Of a DNA stretch of 27,247 bases, positions 1 to 6,560 are shown in pieces. The stretch is from a virus. The DNA is taken from IMG/VR virus record IMGVR_UViG_3300034198_007761, positions 1 through 27,247 of that record; one strand, given 5' to 3'. The notes below the pieces were generated by a model, which was given only the letters and a program-made list of their open reading frames with translations, did not search any database and was not told where the DNA came from. The position numbers and the translations under genes were made by a program. Each line of letters starts with the position of its first letter. Position 1 is the stretch's first letter.

Positions 1-692
1 CTAACACCGGTGGCGGTGGTGGCGGTGGAGGTTCTAACCTTGCTGCATCATCAGGCCCACTTACAGGTGTTTCACACTATCTTGCAGCTCGTGCAGTTAA
101 CGCGGATAACGCGGGTGCCGACGCTACAAAGTGGACAGCACTTTACAACGCAGCGATTCAGACATCGTCCTCCGCAGCGCTATACGGATCTAACGGTGTT
201 CGTGTAACTATTCAAGATGTTGGTAATGCTCGCATTCAGACAACTCCTCCAAGCTTCGCAATCCTTCCTCGTACTCCACTTATCTTTACAGGTGTGGCAG
301 CACGTCTAACTGGTCCATCTACTACAACAGTAACTAGCTCACAGTTCCCAGGATTTGCAAAGCGTGCACGTCCAGTGATTCGTTGGAGAGCTTGGAACGG
401 TACAATTATCCGTGAAGATCGTCCTGCATATGACATCATCTTTGCAGCAGTTAATACAACTGTATACCTAGGACCTAACTCAGCTACAAACGTAGGTGGT
501 ACATGGGAGACTGGAAATGCTCCAGCTAACGCGTACTACTTCGATGTAATCTGGGAGTTCCTATACATGGACGGTTCTGACCAGGTTGATATCGATATCG
601 CAGATCTACAGTTCCTACCTTACCTAGCAACAGGTGGTAATGGAGCAGATGGTCTTGCAATCGTACGCTGGTTCGATAAGACCAGCGCATAA
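1..692 (+). CDS. Virion-associated protein with poly-glycine linker (5' partial)
   Basis: This is the 3' part of a gene that begins before the window. The frame read from base 3 is open from the left edge to the TAA at 690-692. It starts with a run of eight glycines and continues into a roughly 215-residue domain rich in Thr, Ala, Asn and aromatic residues, the usual composition of beta-structured phage surface proteins. A GTG at 294 could be taken as a start, but the same frame is plausibly coding all the way upstream, so a 5'-truncated gene is the better reading. The glycine run looks like a flexible linker between an upstream domain and this one. The small beta-rich genes that follow suggest a capsid fibre or decoration protein. 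I do not recognise the family, and the function is inferred from position only. Confidence 0.7.
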   Translation, partial: NTGGGGGGGGSNLAASSGPLTGVSHYLAARAVNADNAGADATKWTALYNAAIQTSSSAALYGSNGVRVTIQDVGNARIQTTPPSFAILPRTPLIFTGVAARLTGPSTTTVTSSQFPGFAKRARPVIRWRAWNGTIIREDRPAYDIIFAAVNTTVYLGPNSATNVGGTWETGNAPANAYYFDVIWEFLYMDGSDQVDIDIADLQFLPYLATGGNGADGLAIVRWFDKTSA

Positions 693-710
693 AAGTAAGG
701 GATTCAAAAT

Positions 711-1022
711 ATGGCAGTATATGCTCTCCTATCTGGTTCTAAGGTAGTTAATACCGTAGTAGCAGATACAGCTAGCAACATCGGTCCACTAGCAGATCTT
801 TATGAAGTAGTAGATGTCACGAACTTCCGGATCCAGCCAAACAATGGCTGGGGCCGGGAGGACGGCATCTGGTATCCACCAGGCCTAAGTGACGAAGCTA
901 AAGCTCTTTGGACAAATGATGGTTTTCCAGCAGCAGCTGTTGAAGAAATCATTGAAGCCGAAGTTGTTGAAAAACCTAAAGCAATTTCAAATACCAAAAC
1001 AGACAGTAAGAAAGGTAAGTAA
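711..1022 (+). CDS. Small virion protein, tail-fibre-assembly-like style
   Basis: This gene encodes 103 aa. The start is an ATG preceded by an AAGGGA Shine-Dalgarno-like sequence about nine bases upstream. The N-terminus (MAVYALLSG, then VVNTVVAD) and the central GREDGIWYPP motif resemble a short module often found in phage tail-fibre or fibre-assembly proteins, where a YALI...VVN strand pair is followed by a W..DG..Y.PP turn. The last 35 residues are charged, Lys-rich and probably disordered. The next gene starts two bases after the stop, so the two are likely co-translated. A minor structural or fibre-associated role is inferred from neighbours and composition; no enzymatic motif is visible. 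Confidence 0.7.
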   Translation: MAVYALLSGSKVVNTVVADTASNIGPLADLYEVVDVTNFRIQPNNGWGREDGIWYPPGLSDEAKALWTNDGFPAAAVEEIIEAEVVEKPKAISNTKTDSKKGK

Positions 1023-1024
1023 GA

Positions 1025-1408
1025 ATGGCAATTACCTCAGTACCTCAAGTACTATCACAGGCGACTGACGCTTACATCAATGCCGGTAATACAAGCCGTC
1101 TACAAACCCCAGCTGTTCAGACAGGCTCAGTAACCGTTGCCGTAACTAACGGTGCATTTACTAAGTTTGCTAGCATCACAGGTAACCTGACTATTGCGTT
1201 CAGCAACGTCCCATCAGGTTATGCAAACCAGTGGTATGTAGAGATCGCAGGTCGTGGATCTAACACAGTGGCTTTTACAGGTGTAACATGGGATGGTGGA
1301 TCAGCTCCATCAATCGCATCTGGCACAGGAAAGACCGTTATACTGTTCTACTCAACAGATGGTGGAACAACAATTTACGGTAAGTCATACTTTGCAAGCA
1401 TTGCTTAA
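1025..1408 (+). CDS. Beta-rich virion protein, unknown family
   Basis: This gene encodes 127 aa, starting at an ATG two bases after the previous stop, with AAGAAAGGTAAG as a weak purine-rich leader. The sequence is dominated by Thr, Ser, Gly, Val and Ala with alternating hydrophobic positions, and it has no charged helical segments. The pattern of strands such as SVTVAVTNG and NLTIAFSNVPSG resembles the C-terminal beta domains of tail or head fibre proteins, where short modules recur with a T.F.G..WDGG segment. It is the last gene before a rho-independent terminator, so it closes the first transcription unit. It is probably a small surface-exposed structural protein; function is not established. 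Confidence 0.68.
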   Translation: MAITSVPQVLSQATDAYINAGNTSRLQTPAVQTGSVTVAVTNGAFTKFASITGNLTIAFSNVPSGYANQWYVEIAGRGSNTVAFTGVTWDGGSAPSIASGTGKTVILFYSTDGGTTIYGKSYFASIA

Positions 1409-1421
1409 TTAAGCTCAAGAT

Positions 1422-1466
1422 TAGCTCCCCGTCGTCCTCAGGGACTGGCGGGGCTTTTCTTTTTAG
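1422..1466 (+). terminator. Rho-independent terminator after the first virion gene block
   Basis: CCCCG at 1427-1431 pairs with CGGGG at 1449-1453. An inner GTCC/GGAC helix (1434-1437 with 1442-1445) lies between the arms, and TTTTCTTTTT follows. It lies between the stop at 1408 and the glycosyltransferase start at 1482, so it separates two transcription units. Confidence 0.75.
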
Positions 1467-1469
1467 GGG

Positions 1470-1475
1470 TATAAT
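1470..1475 (+). promoter_or_regulatory. Candidate leaderless promoter (-10 TATAAT)
   Basis: A perfect TATAAT sits exactly six bases before the ATG at 1482, so transcription would begin at or near the A of the start codon. No convincing -35 box is visible 16-18 bases upstream; that region is GC-rich because it forms the terminator arm. A GGGG at 1466-1469 is too far from the ATG to be a good ribosome binding site. The same -10-to-ATG spacing recurs at 25540-25552. Confidence 0.5.
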
Positions 1476-1481
1476 AAAACC

Positions 1482-2531
1482 ATGAAAATAGCCGTATACA
1501 CTATCGCCCTCAATGAGGAAAAGTTTGTAGAAAGATGGTATGAATCCTGTAAGGATGCGGACTATCTTTTAATAGCAGATACTGGTTCAACAGACGGTAC
1601 TGTGGAGTTAGCCCGTTCATTAGGTATTAATGTAGTAGAGGTCTCTGTAAAGCCGTGGAGATTTGATGATGCTAGAAATGCATCACTAGCTGTAATACCA
1701 GCTGATATTGACTACTGCATATCATTAGACGTGGATGAAGTATTAGCTCCTGGTTGGAAAAAAGCGATGGAAGAAGCTTATGAGAATAAGTGGACACGCC
1801 CCCGCTATACCTACATCTGGAGTTGGTCTGATGATGGAACTCCTGGCCACGTATTTGGTGGGGATAAGATCCACACTCGCCACGGATATCGTTGGAAACA
1901 CCCAGTACATGAGATTATTACCCCGGATCGTATAAAAGAAACTACAGGATTTATAGGTCTTCAACTTGAGCACCACCCCGATAATGCAAAGTCTAGGGGA
2001 CAGTATCTGAGCCTTCTAGAGCTCTCAGTAACTGAAGATCCAGAGAACGATAGGAATGCCTATTATTATGCTAGAGAGCTATTTTTCTACCAACAGTTTG
2101 AAAAAGCTGCTGCTGAGTTTAAGAGGCATTTAAAATTACGCTCTGCGGTGTGGGAACCAGAACGTGCATCATCATATCGTTACTTAGCAAAATGTGAACC
2201 AAACCTTAAAGAGCAGTGGCTACTAAAAGCTAAAGCCGAATCCCCCGGTAGACGTGAAGCTTTAGTTGAACTTGCAGACCACTATTACTCTATTGAAGAC
2301 TGGAAAAAGTGCTTAGCATTTGCAGAAGAGGCTATTTCTATAGAAACAAAGCCGTTAGACTTCCTATGTGAGCCTTTTGCATGGGGGTCTCGTCCCTGGG
2401 ACTATGCAGCAATTTCAGCATTTAAGCTAGGAAAGCAAGAGAAAGCCATTCAATACGGCACGAAAGCTGTAGAATTAAACCCAACTGATCAGCGTCTAGC
2501 TACAAATTTAACTTATTACTTGAAGGAGTAA
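1482..2531 (+). CDS. Family 2 glycosyltransferase with C-terminal helical repeats
   Basis: This gene encodes 349 aa. The N-terminal ~130 residues carry GT-A/GT2 hallmarks: an opening strand with ALNEE, the nucleotide-binding ADTGSTDGT motif, a DDARN segment, and the metal-binding D-x-D at residues 83-85 within LDVDE. From about residue 185 the protein is alpha-helical with TPR-like repeats, ending in a segment with LGKQEKAIQYGTKAVELNP spacing. This layout is like the SunS/WcaA-type enzymes that transfer sugars to proteins. The nucleotide sugar and acceptor cannot be read from sequence. The gene stands between virion protein genes, behind its own terminator and candidate promoter, so glycosylation of a virion surface protein is the likeliest role. 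Modification of host wall polymers remains an alternative. The enzyme is cytoplasmic, with no signal peptide. Confidence 0.85.
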   Translation: MKIAVYTIALNEEKFVERWYESCKDADYLLIADTGSTDGTVELARSLGINVVEVSVKPWRFDDARNASLAVIPADIDYCISLDVDEVLAPGWKKAMEEAYENKWTRPRYTYIWSWSDDGTPGHVFGGDKIHTRHGYRWKHPVHEIITPDRIKETTGFIGLQLEHHPDNAKSRGQYLSLLELSVTEDPENDRNAYYYARELFFYQQFEKAAAEFKRHLKLRSAVWEPERASSYRYLAKCEPNLKEQWLLKAKAESPGRREALVELADHYYSIEDWKKCLAFAEEAISIETKPLDFLCEPFAWGSRPWDYAAISAFKLGKQEKAIQYGTKAVELNPTDQRLATNLTYYLKE

Positions 2532-2534
2532 CCC

Positions 2535-2879
2535 TTGGCCACTAACTATCTTATTCTAGGCCAGTCACAGCCGGCCGCATCTGCTGTTGATCTATGCTCT
2601 AGCCCCGCCGCTACACAGACTATTGTGTCTACAATTGCGGTAGCAAACACCACAGCATCCTCATCTACAGCGACAATCTATGTACGTAAGGCTACAGGCT
2701 CAACCCCAGCTGCTGTAAGCGCTAGTAATGCCCTAGTCTACAACGCGCCTATTGCTGCTAACACAACACAAACATTTACCTTAGGTATTACTTTAGGTGC
2801 TTACGACACCATTACTGTAGGTAGTGGTACTGCGAGTGCACTTACATTTCATGCTTTTGGAAGTCAGGTAACTGCATAA
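2535..2879 (+). CDS. Small virion protein with LGQS N-terminus
   Basis: This gene encodes 114 aa from a TTG start. The choice is supported by AAGGAG at 2523-2528 about six bases upstream and by the lack of any nearby ATG in frame. The sequence begins with a Y.ILGQS.PAA..V.L pattern, continues with VSTIAVANTTA and a YVRKA strand, and ends with a TFTLGITLGAYDTITV segment. To my recollection this arrangement is widespread in uncharacterised structural proteins of aquatic phages and fits a compact beta-sandwich. A decoration or fibre-base role is plausible because the neighbours are virion proteins. Its stop overlaps the next start in TAATG, implying translational coupling. No catalytic motif is present. 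Confidence 0.72.
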   Translation: MATNYLILGQSQPAASAVDLCSSPAATQTIVSTIAVANTTASSSTATIYVRKATGSTPAAVSASNALVYNAPIAANTTQTFTLGITLGAYDTITVGSGTASALTFHAFGSQVTA

Positions 2880-3073
2880 TGAGTCGCCGCGAATTTCCCG
2901 AAAAGTTTAATGCTCCATCTTCTCAAACTAACTTAATTGTCGACGCTACAGCTACTAAGGTAGTGTCGCCTACTACACCTACTGTTGGTGCAATCCGTAA
3001 TATATACGCCTCAACCGCAGCCCCAACATCTGGTGATGGAGCTGACGGAGACATCTGGTTTAAGTACGCGTAG
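2879..3073 (+). CDS. Short virion protein ending in a DGDIWFKY motif
   Basis: This gene encodes 64 aa. Its ATG overlaps the TAA of the preceding gene, so it is probably translated by re-initiation. The first 20 residues are polar and charged. The C-terminal third holds APTSGDGADGDIWFKYA, a motif frequently seen at the junction of phage tail or head-fibre proteins, where a short G-D-x-W-F strand ends a module. The TAG stop is followed six bases later by the start of the large fibre gene, so the two may act together, for example as fibre anchor and fibre. The function is unknown and assigned by context only. Confidence 0.62.
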   Translation: MSRREFPEKFNAPSSQTNLIVDATATKVVSPTTPTVGAIRNIYASTAAPTSGDGADGDIWFKYA

Positions 3074-3079
3074 TTAACC

Positions 3080-4921
3080 ATGGCCCAATACATTAAAGTA
3101 GGCGGCGCATGGAAGACAGTATCTATAGATGCTGACTCTGTCCAAAACGCGTTCGTAAAAGTTGGTGGCACCTGGAAAGGTGTTACTGCTGCCTACGTAA
3201 AAGTTGCGGGAACTTGGAAACAATATTTTACTTATAGTGCATATGTTGTACCAAATGTAGTAGGACAAGTATGGGCTACAGGTAAAACAAATATTACTAA
3301 CTCTGGAAACATTGTTGGAACATCTACTACTGTAAATAATGCTGGTGGTGCCACACCAACTAATGACGGAAAAATTGCTACTCAAAGTGTTACAGCAGGT
3401 GTATATTTAACCCCACAAACCGTAAATCTTACTTATTATGTATTTACATATATCAACGTACCTAGTGTTGTTGGACAGACAGTATCAAACGCCCAAACTT
3501 TAGTTCAAAACTCTGGAAATACATGGGGTACAGGATCTTATTATATAAATGCACAGGGCGCTACTGCAGGAAATAATAATACAGTCTTATCTCAAAGTCC
3601 AGCTGCAGGACAGTACGTAACTGCTCAAACTGTTAACTATGGTTATTATCTATACACAGTTCCTACACCAAGTCAGCCTTCTGTAAGTTTAGTATCTAAA
3701 GGCACAATTTCATTTACTTTTTCAGTATCCTTTAGCTCAAATACAACTTCTGCTCTTATGTATTGGGGCCCTAATGGAAGTCCTGCAAGCACGCTATTAG
3801 GTACAGCAACATATAGCGGACAGCAGTTTACGGTATCTTCATTAAACCCATCTACTACATACCAATTTACAGCTTATCCAGTTAATACTGAAAACGTAAA
3901 TACTATCGGAAATCAGTCTGTAACTGGTTCTCCTGCCTCCGCTGGATCTGTAACAACGGATGCTCAGCCAGTACCAGCGGGGGGATCTGTAAGTCTTAGT
4001 GGAACGGGTCAAGCAGGAACTACAGTAAGTGCAAGCGCTTCTGGGTTTACAAATAACCCAACAAGTTATGATGTATTTATTACTACAACCACCTCGGGAA
4101 CCCCTACAGCATCTGATACTAGAGTGGCGTCTAGCAGCGGTGGCGGGTCTACAGCATCATTTACAGTAACCACTGGGCACGCTGCCGCCCCTGCAAACAT
4201 ATTTAAGGCTTTTGCAACAGCAACTAACAATGGGGGAACAAGCAGCCCACCAGTCGCCTCTTCAAATACAATTACGGCTTATAGTGTAACTCCCCCTAGC
4301 AATGGATCTGTAACACTTAACTGGTTATCTGGATCTGGTGCTGCGGGATCTCAGATGTTTACTTCTGCATCTGGCTGGACTGGAACAACCCCACTTTCTT
4401 ACTACACCATTATTACTACCACTACTTCAGGTGGAACACCTGGGCCTAATGACACTATTGTTGCGTCTGGCGCGTCTAACTTTGTTACTTATACCGTTAG
4501 CGCATCGGACGCAGTATCACCGGTAAATAGATTTGCGGCATATAACACAGCTACTAACAGTGGTGGAAGCCTACAAGTTGGTCCATCTAATGTGCTCTCT
4601 GCTGTTTCTGCACCGCCACCGCCTTCAAATCCAAATATTTCCGTAAGTAATGCATACAGCTCTCCTGGAGGAACGTCTACTTGGACCCTAACAATTAGTA
4701 ACAGCGGAGGGGCTGCTAGCTCTTATAGTTGGGGAATTCAGTTTTCAAACGCAAATGGCGGAACAGTATTGGCCTCTGCAACTGGGTCAGGTGGCACTAT
4801 TCCTGCAGGAGGTACAGTAACCGTAGTTAGAAATAGCAGCACATATTCATGGGCTCGCTGGGTAAGCATTGTTACCAACCCAGCCTCAGACTCTGGAACA
4901 CAATCTACTGGTTGGGCATAG
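3080..4921 (+). CDS. Large fibre protein with PASTA-like and Ig/FN3-like repeats
   Basis: This gene encodes 613 aa. Domains visible in order: three N-terminal copies of a Y(I/V)KVGG(A/T)WK element near residues 4-12, 25-33 and 39-47; two PASTA-like repeats starting VPNVVGQ (about 58) and VPSVVGQ (about 127), each ending with a Q-S-x-x-A-G-x-Y turn; an FN3-like domain at about 195-300 with NPSTTYQFTAYPV; two homologous Ser/Thr/Gly-rich Ig-like repeats at about 300-405 and 405-515, each with a Y..(F/I)ITTTTSG strand and a later (F)xAxxTATN(N/S)GG strand; and a last beta domain after a proline stretch. PASTA domains in bacterial kinases and penicillin-binding proteins bind peptidoglycan fragments, so cell-wall recognition is a reasonable inference. 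The upstream position relative to neck genes would also suit a head fibre. There is no strong ribosome binding site, so coupling to the previous gene is likely. Confidence 0.82.
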   Translation: MAQYIKVGGAWKTVSIDADSVQNAFVKVGGTWKGVTAAYVKVAGTWKQYFTYSAYVVPNVVGQVWATGKTNITNSGNIVGTSTTVNNAGGATPTNDGKIATQSVTAGVYLTPQTVNLTYYVFTYINVPSVVGQTVSNAQTLVQNSGNTWGTGSYYINAQGATAGNNNTVLSQSPAAGQYVTAQTVNYGYYLYTVPTPSQPSVSLVSKGTISFTFSVSFSSNTTSALMYWGPNGSPASTLLGTATYSGQQFTVSSLNPSTTYQFTAYPVNTENVNTIGNQSVTGSPASAGSVTTDAQPVPAGGSVSLSGTGQAGTTVSASASGFTNNPTSYDVFITTTTSGTPTASDTRVASSSGGGSTASFTVTTGHAAAPANIFKAFATATNNGGTSSPPVASSNTITAYSVTPPSNGSVTLNWLSGSGAAGSQMFTSASGWTGTTPLSYYTIITTTTSGGTPGPNDTIVASGASNFVTYTVSASDAVSPVNRFAAYNTATNSGGSLQVGPSNVLSAVSAPPPPSNPNISVSNAYSSPGGTSTWTLTISNSGGAASSYSWGIQFSNANGGTVLASATGSGGTIPAGGTVTVVRNSSTYSWARWVSIVTNPASDSGTQSTGWA

Positions 4922-4929
4922 GAGAGAAC

Positions 4930-5520
4930 ATGCGTGGTCAAAGACGTCAAGGACGATTTTCTATTAATAATGAACGCAAGTCTATTATTGCTGGAACCAC
5001 GACTGAAATTGTTCAAACTGTAGGTAATTATGTTGAGTGGTGGGTCTACGATAAAGATCATACTCAAGTAGACGACCTATACGACGTGGGTTCTTCCGGT
5101 GAGTATGGCGGCCGTCGTTGGATTGGTCCTATTGAAGTTCCTACAATTAACTCTGTAATTTTCCAAGGTGTAACCATGCAAAATGACCGAGGTTTCTATA
5201 ACACCGACGTTTTGCGTGTAACCATTAATATGGATGTAATTGAGCGTGGAGAAGATCTAGTGGGATCTAACTCATCTAATCGCCCATGGTTATGTGACCT
5301 ACCAACAAATGTAGACAAGTATTTGCGTGATCGTATTGTCTTTAGAGGTGAAGTTTTTACTCCTACCCGTATATATCCAAAGGGCATTATTACTGACAAA
5401 TACACAGTATTTAGCATGGATTGTAATCAGGTTAACTCTGAAGAAATGGTCAATGACCCACAGTTCCAGTGCTACGCAAACTATAGTGCGTTTAGTACTA
5501 CTCCAGAAGAGGAAGTCTAA
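4930..5520 (+). CDS. Putative head-tail connector (neck) protein
   Basis: This gene encodes 196 aa. The ATG at 4930 is preferred over an in-frame upstream ATG at 4849 because AGGAGA at 4920-4925 lies just before it and the longer version would run deep into the fibre gene. The protein has mixed alpha/beta character with conserved-looking blocks: WWVYDKDHTQVDDLYDVG, GGRRWIGPIEVP, and VLRVTINMDVIE. It resembles short head-closure or adaptor proteins that sit between the portal and tail genes, but I cannot name a family with certainty. The order supports this: a tail-terminator-like gene and the sheath lie downstream. It ends two bases before the next start, with GAGGAAG just upstream serving that gene. 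Confidence 0.6.
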   Translation: MRGQRRQGRFSINNERKSIIAGTTTEIVQTVGNYVEWWVYDKDHTQVDDLYDVGSSGEYGGRRWIGPIEVPTINSVIFQGVTMQNDRGFYNTDVLRVTINMDVIERGEDLVGSNSSNRPWLCDLPTNVDKYLRDRIVFRGEVFTPTRIYPKGIITDKYTVFSMDCNQVNSEEMVNDPQFQCYANYSAFSTTPEEEV

Positions 5521-5522
5521 TT

Positions 5523-5774
5523 ATGCCGAGCAAAACTCCCAAAGCTATAGGGCCTAAAAAGAAGTCGACTGCAAAGAAGGTTAAAAGCTTTAAGTCCGTA
5601 GAGAGCTGGGAAAAGAAATCTTCAGGAAACTGGACCTCTGGACAATCCAGAACCTTGTCTCCAGGGAGTGCCGCTGCAGTAACCAAGAGAAATAGTGGCC
5701 GTAAATACAAGGCTCTTGGTAAAAAAGTAATCCGTCCCCGGGTCCGTAAACAACATACTACTAAGGAGAAATAA
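5523..5774 (+). CDS. Small highly basic protein, possibly DNA-binding virion component
   Basis: This gene encodes 83 aa, very rich in Lys, Arg and Ser, with KKK clusters at residues 12-20 and near the C-terminus. There is no hydrophobic core pattern, so it is probably largely disordered. It starts at an ATG with GAGGAAG upstream and overlaps the next gene by one base (TAATG). Together with its Lys-rich neighbour it forms a pair of basic small proteins between neck genes and a terminator. Such proteins in phages may neutralise packaged DNA or act as scaffolding, but neither is shown here. No family is recognised. Confidence 0.68.
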   Translation: MPSKTPKAIGPKKKSTAKKVKSFKSVESWEKKSSGNWTSGQSRTLSPGSAAAVTKRNSGRKYKALGKKVIRPRVRKQHTTKEK

Positions 5775-6022
5775 TGTGTAAATCATGCGGCTGTGGCTGC
5801 TCTAAGCCAAACTGTAAGGGTGCTTGTAAGAAAGCCGATAAGAAGCAAGATGCCAAAGTAAAGAGGGGCATGACCCCAGCTCAGAAGAAGAAGTTTGATG
5901 CTGCTGATAAGAAGATGGATGCTAAGAACCCACCTCGTGGTAAAGATAAAGAGATGGATGAAGCTCTAGCAGATAAGATTACGGGCAAGAAAAAGAAAGC
6001 CCCAGCTAAGAAAAAGAAGTAA
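5774..6022 (+). CDS. Small protein with Cys-rich N-terminus and Lys-rich tail
   Basis: This gene encodes 82 aa. Six cysteines lie within the first 18 residues (C2, C5, C7, C9, C14 and C18), arranged as CxxCxCxC then C and C. The spacing could bind zinc or another metal, or form disulfides. The remaining 60 residues are alternately Lys and Asp/Glu/Ala rich, with a GMTPAQKKKFDAADKKMDAK helix and a terminal KKKKAPAKKKK tail. The ATG overlaps the previous TAA and AAGGAG is present at 5763-5768. A strong terminator follows immediately. Short Cys- and Lys-rich proteins of this type are known in actinobacterial phages as hypothetical proteins. I do not know the function; a nucleic-acid-binding role is suggested only by charge. 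Confidence 0.72.
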   Translation: MCKSCGCGCSKPNCKGACKKADKKQDAKVKRGMTPAQKKKFDAADKKMDAKNPPRGKDKEMDEALADKITGKKKKAPAKKKK

Positions 6023-6027
6023 GCTTT

Positions 6028-6050
6028 AGAGCCCCGAAAGGGGCTCTTTT
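6028..6050 (+). terminator. Strong rho-independent terminator
   Basis: A perfect 8-bp stem (AGAGCCCC at 6028-6035 with GGGGCTCT at 6040-6047) closes a GAAA tetraloop and runs into TTTT. It starts only six bases after the stop of the Cys-rich gene and divides the surface/connector block from the tail genes. Confidence 0.9.
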
Positions 6051-6121
6051 GCTTTATGATTACCTTGACGCCAGAGCAATCTGGAACCCTGCTGCATTAA
6101 CCGCGCCTCTATGGAGGATTT

Positions 6122-6283
6122 ATGATCTTTTTAGTCAATCGGCTAAACCGTGCTGAAACGGACGCCGACAAAGAAGAGTTTGTTCGAGGAGTCGTTGGCC
6201 TGAAAAAAGGTGGCGAAAAGAAAGCTGCAGTCGGATTTATTGCGGGTTATCTTGTCTCGAAAGCTCTTCGTAAAAATGGCTGA
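6122..6283 (+). CDS. 53-aa protein with one hydrophobic helix
   Basis: This short gene encodes 53 aa starting MIFLVNRLNRAETDADKEEF and ending in a helix AAVGFIAGYLVSKALRKNG. The ATG at 6122 has GGAGG at 6113-6117 just upstream, the best ribosome binding site in this gap. Its TGA overlaps the ATG of the next gene by eight bases, a typical translational-coupling arrangement and a further argument that it is translated. The central half is charged and the C-terminal 20 residues could form a short membrane-spanning or amphipathic helix. The function is not recognised. It is the first gene after the terminator at 6028-6050. Confidence 0.6.
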   Translation: MIFLVNRLNRAETDADKEEFVRGVVGLKKGGEKKAAVGFIAGYLVSKALRKNG

Positions 6284-6560
6284 TTTATTTTTTAAGCGGT
6301 TAAATAAGCAGGTCATTAAAGAAGTAGCTGACGTTTTAGATCGTCATTCGCTGCACCTACAATATGAAGCTTTAAATTCGGGTTGGCCTAGTGAGTTAGC
6401 AACAGCCCTAGAGTTACAGCTTCAACCAGACGGTACCGCTAAAGTGGTTTACCCGCCTGAACTTCAAGACCGTATCCTAGATAAAGAATACGGCAATCCA
6501 GATACTCCACCCCATCCGGTAATTCGTAATTACCTAACCAAGATTGGGGTAGCTAAGTAA
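6276..6560 (+). CDS. Putative neck / minor tail protein, HK97-gp10-like
   Basis: This gene encodes 95 aa from the ATG at 6276. A GTG at 6210 in the same frame was rejected because it would extend far into the 53-aa gene, whereas the ATG gives a short overlap. The N-terminal half is helical (FFKRLNKQVIKEVADVLDRH). The second half holds DRILDKEYGNPDTPPHPVIR followed by NYLTKIG, resembling the HK97-gp10/tail-completion pattern in which an E-Y/F-G...PP.P.(L/I)R...  segment ends a small neck protein. Its place between the connector-like gene and the terminator-like gene supports a head-tail joining role. It has no ribosome binding site of its own and probably relies on coupling to the upstream gene. 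Confidence 0.62.
   Translation: MADLFFKRLNKQVIKEVADVLDRHSLHLQYEALNSGWPSELATALELQLQPDGTAKVVYPPELQDRILDKEYGNPDTPPHPVIRNYLTKIGVAK

Noticed and set aside
3074-3385. Minus-strand ORF of 103 aa opposite the fibre gene, and similar minus-strand ORFs elsewhere (e.g. 10433-10738, 11964-12242, 23264-23596)
   Set aside because: They lie wholly opposite well-supported + strand genes or mostly so, have no recognisable domains or ribosome binding sites, and read as low-quality shadow sequence.
4849-4929. Longer version of the connector gene starting at ATG 4849
   Set aside because: It would overlap the fibre gene by 73 bases and ignore the AGGAGA placed before the ATG at 4930.
6210-6275. GTG start giving a 116-aa neck protein
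   Set aside because: The added 22 residues overlap the 53-aa gene extensively; the ATG at 6276 gives a short coupled overlap.
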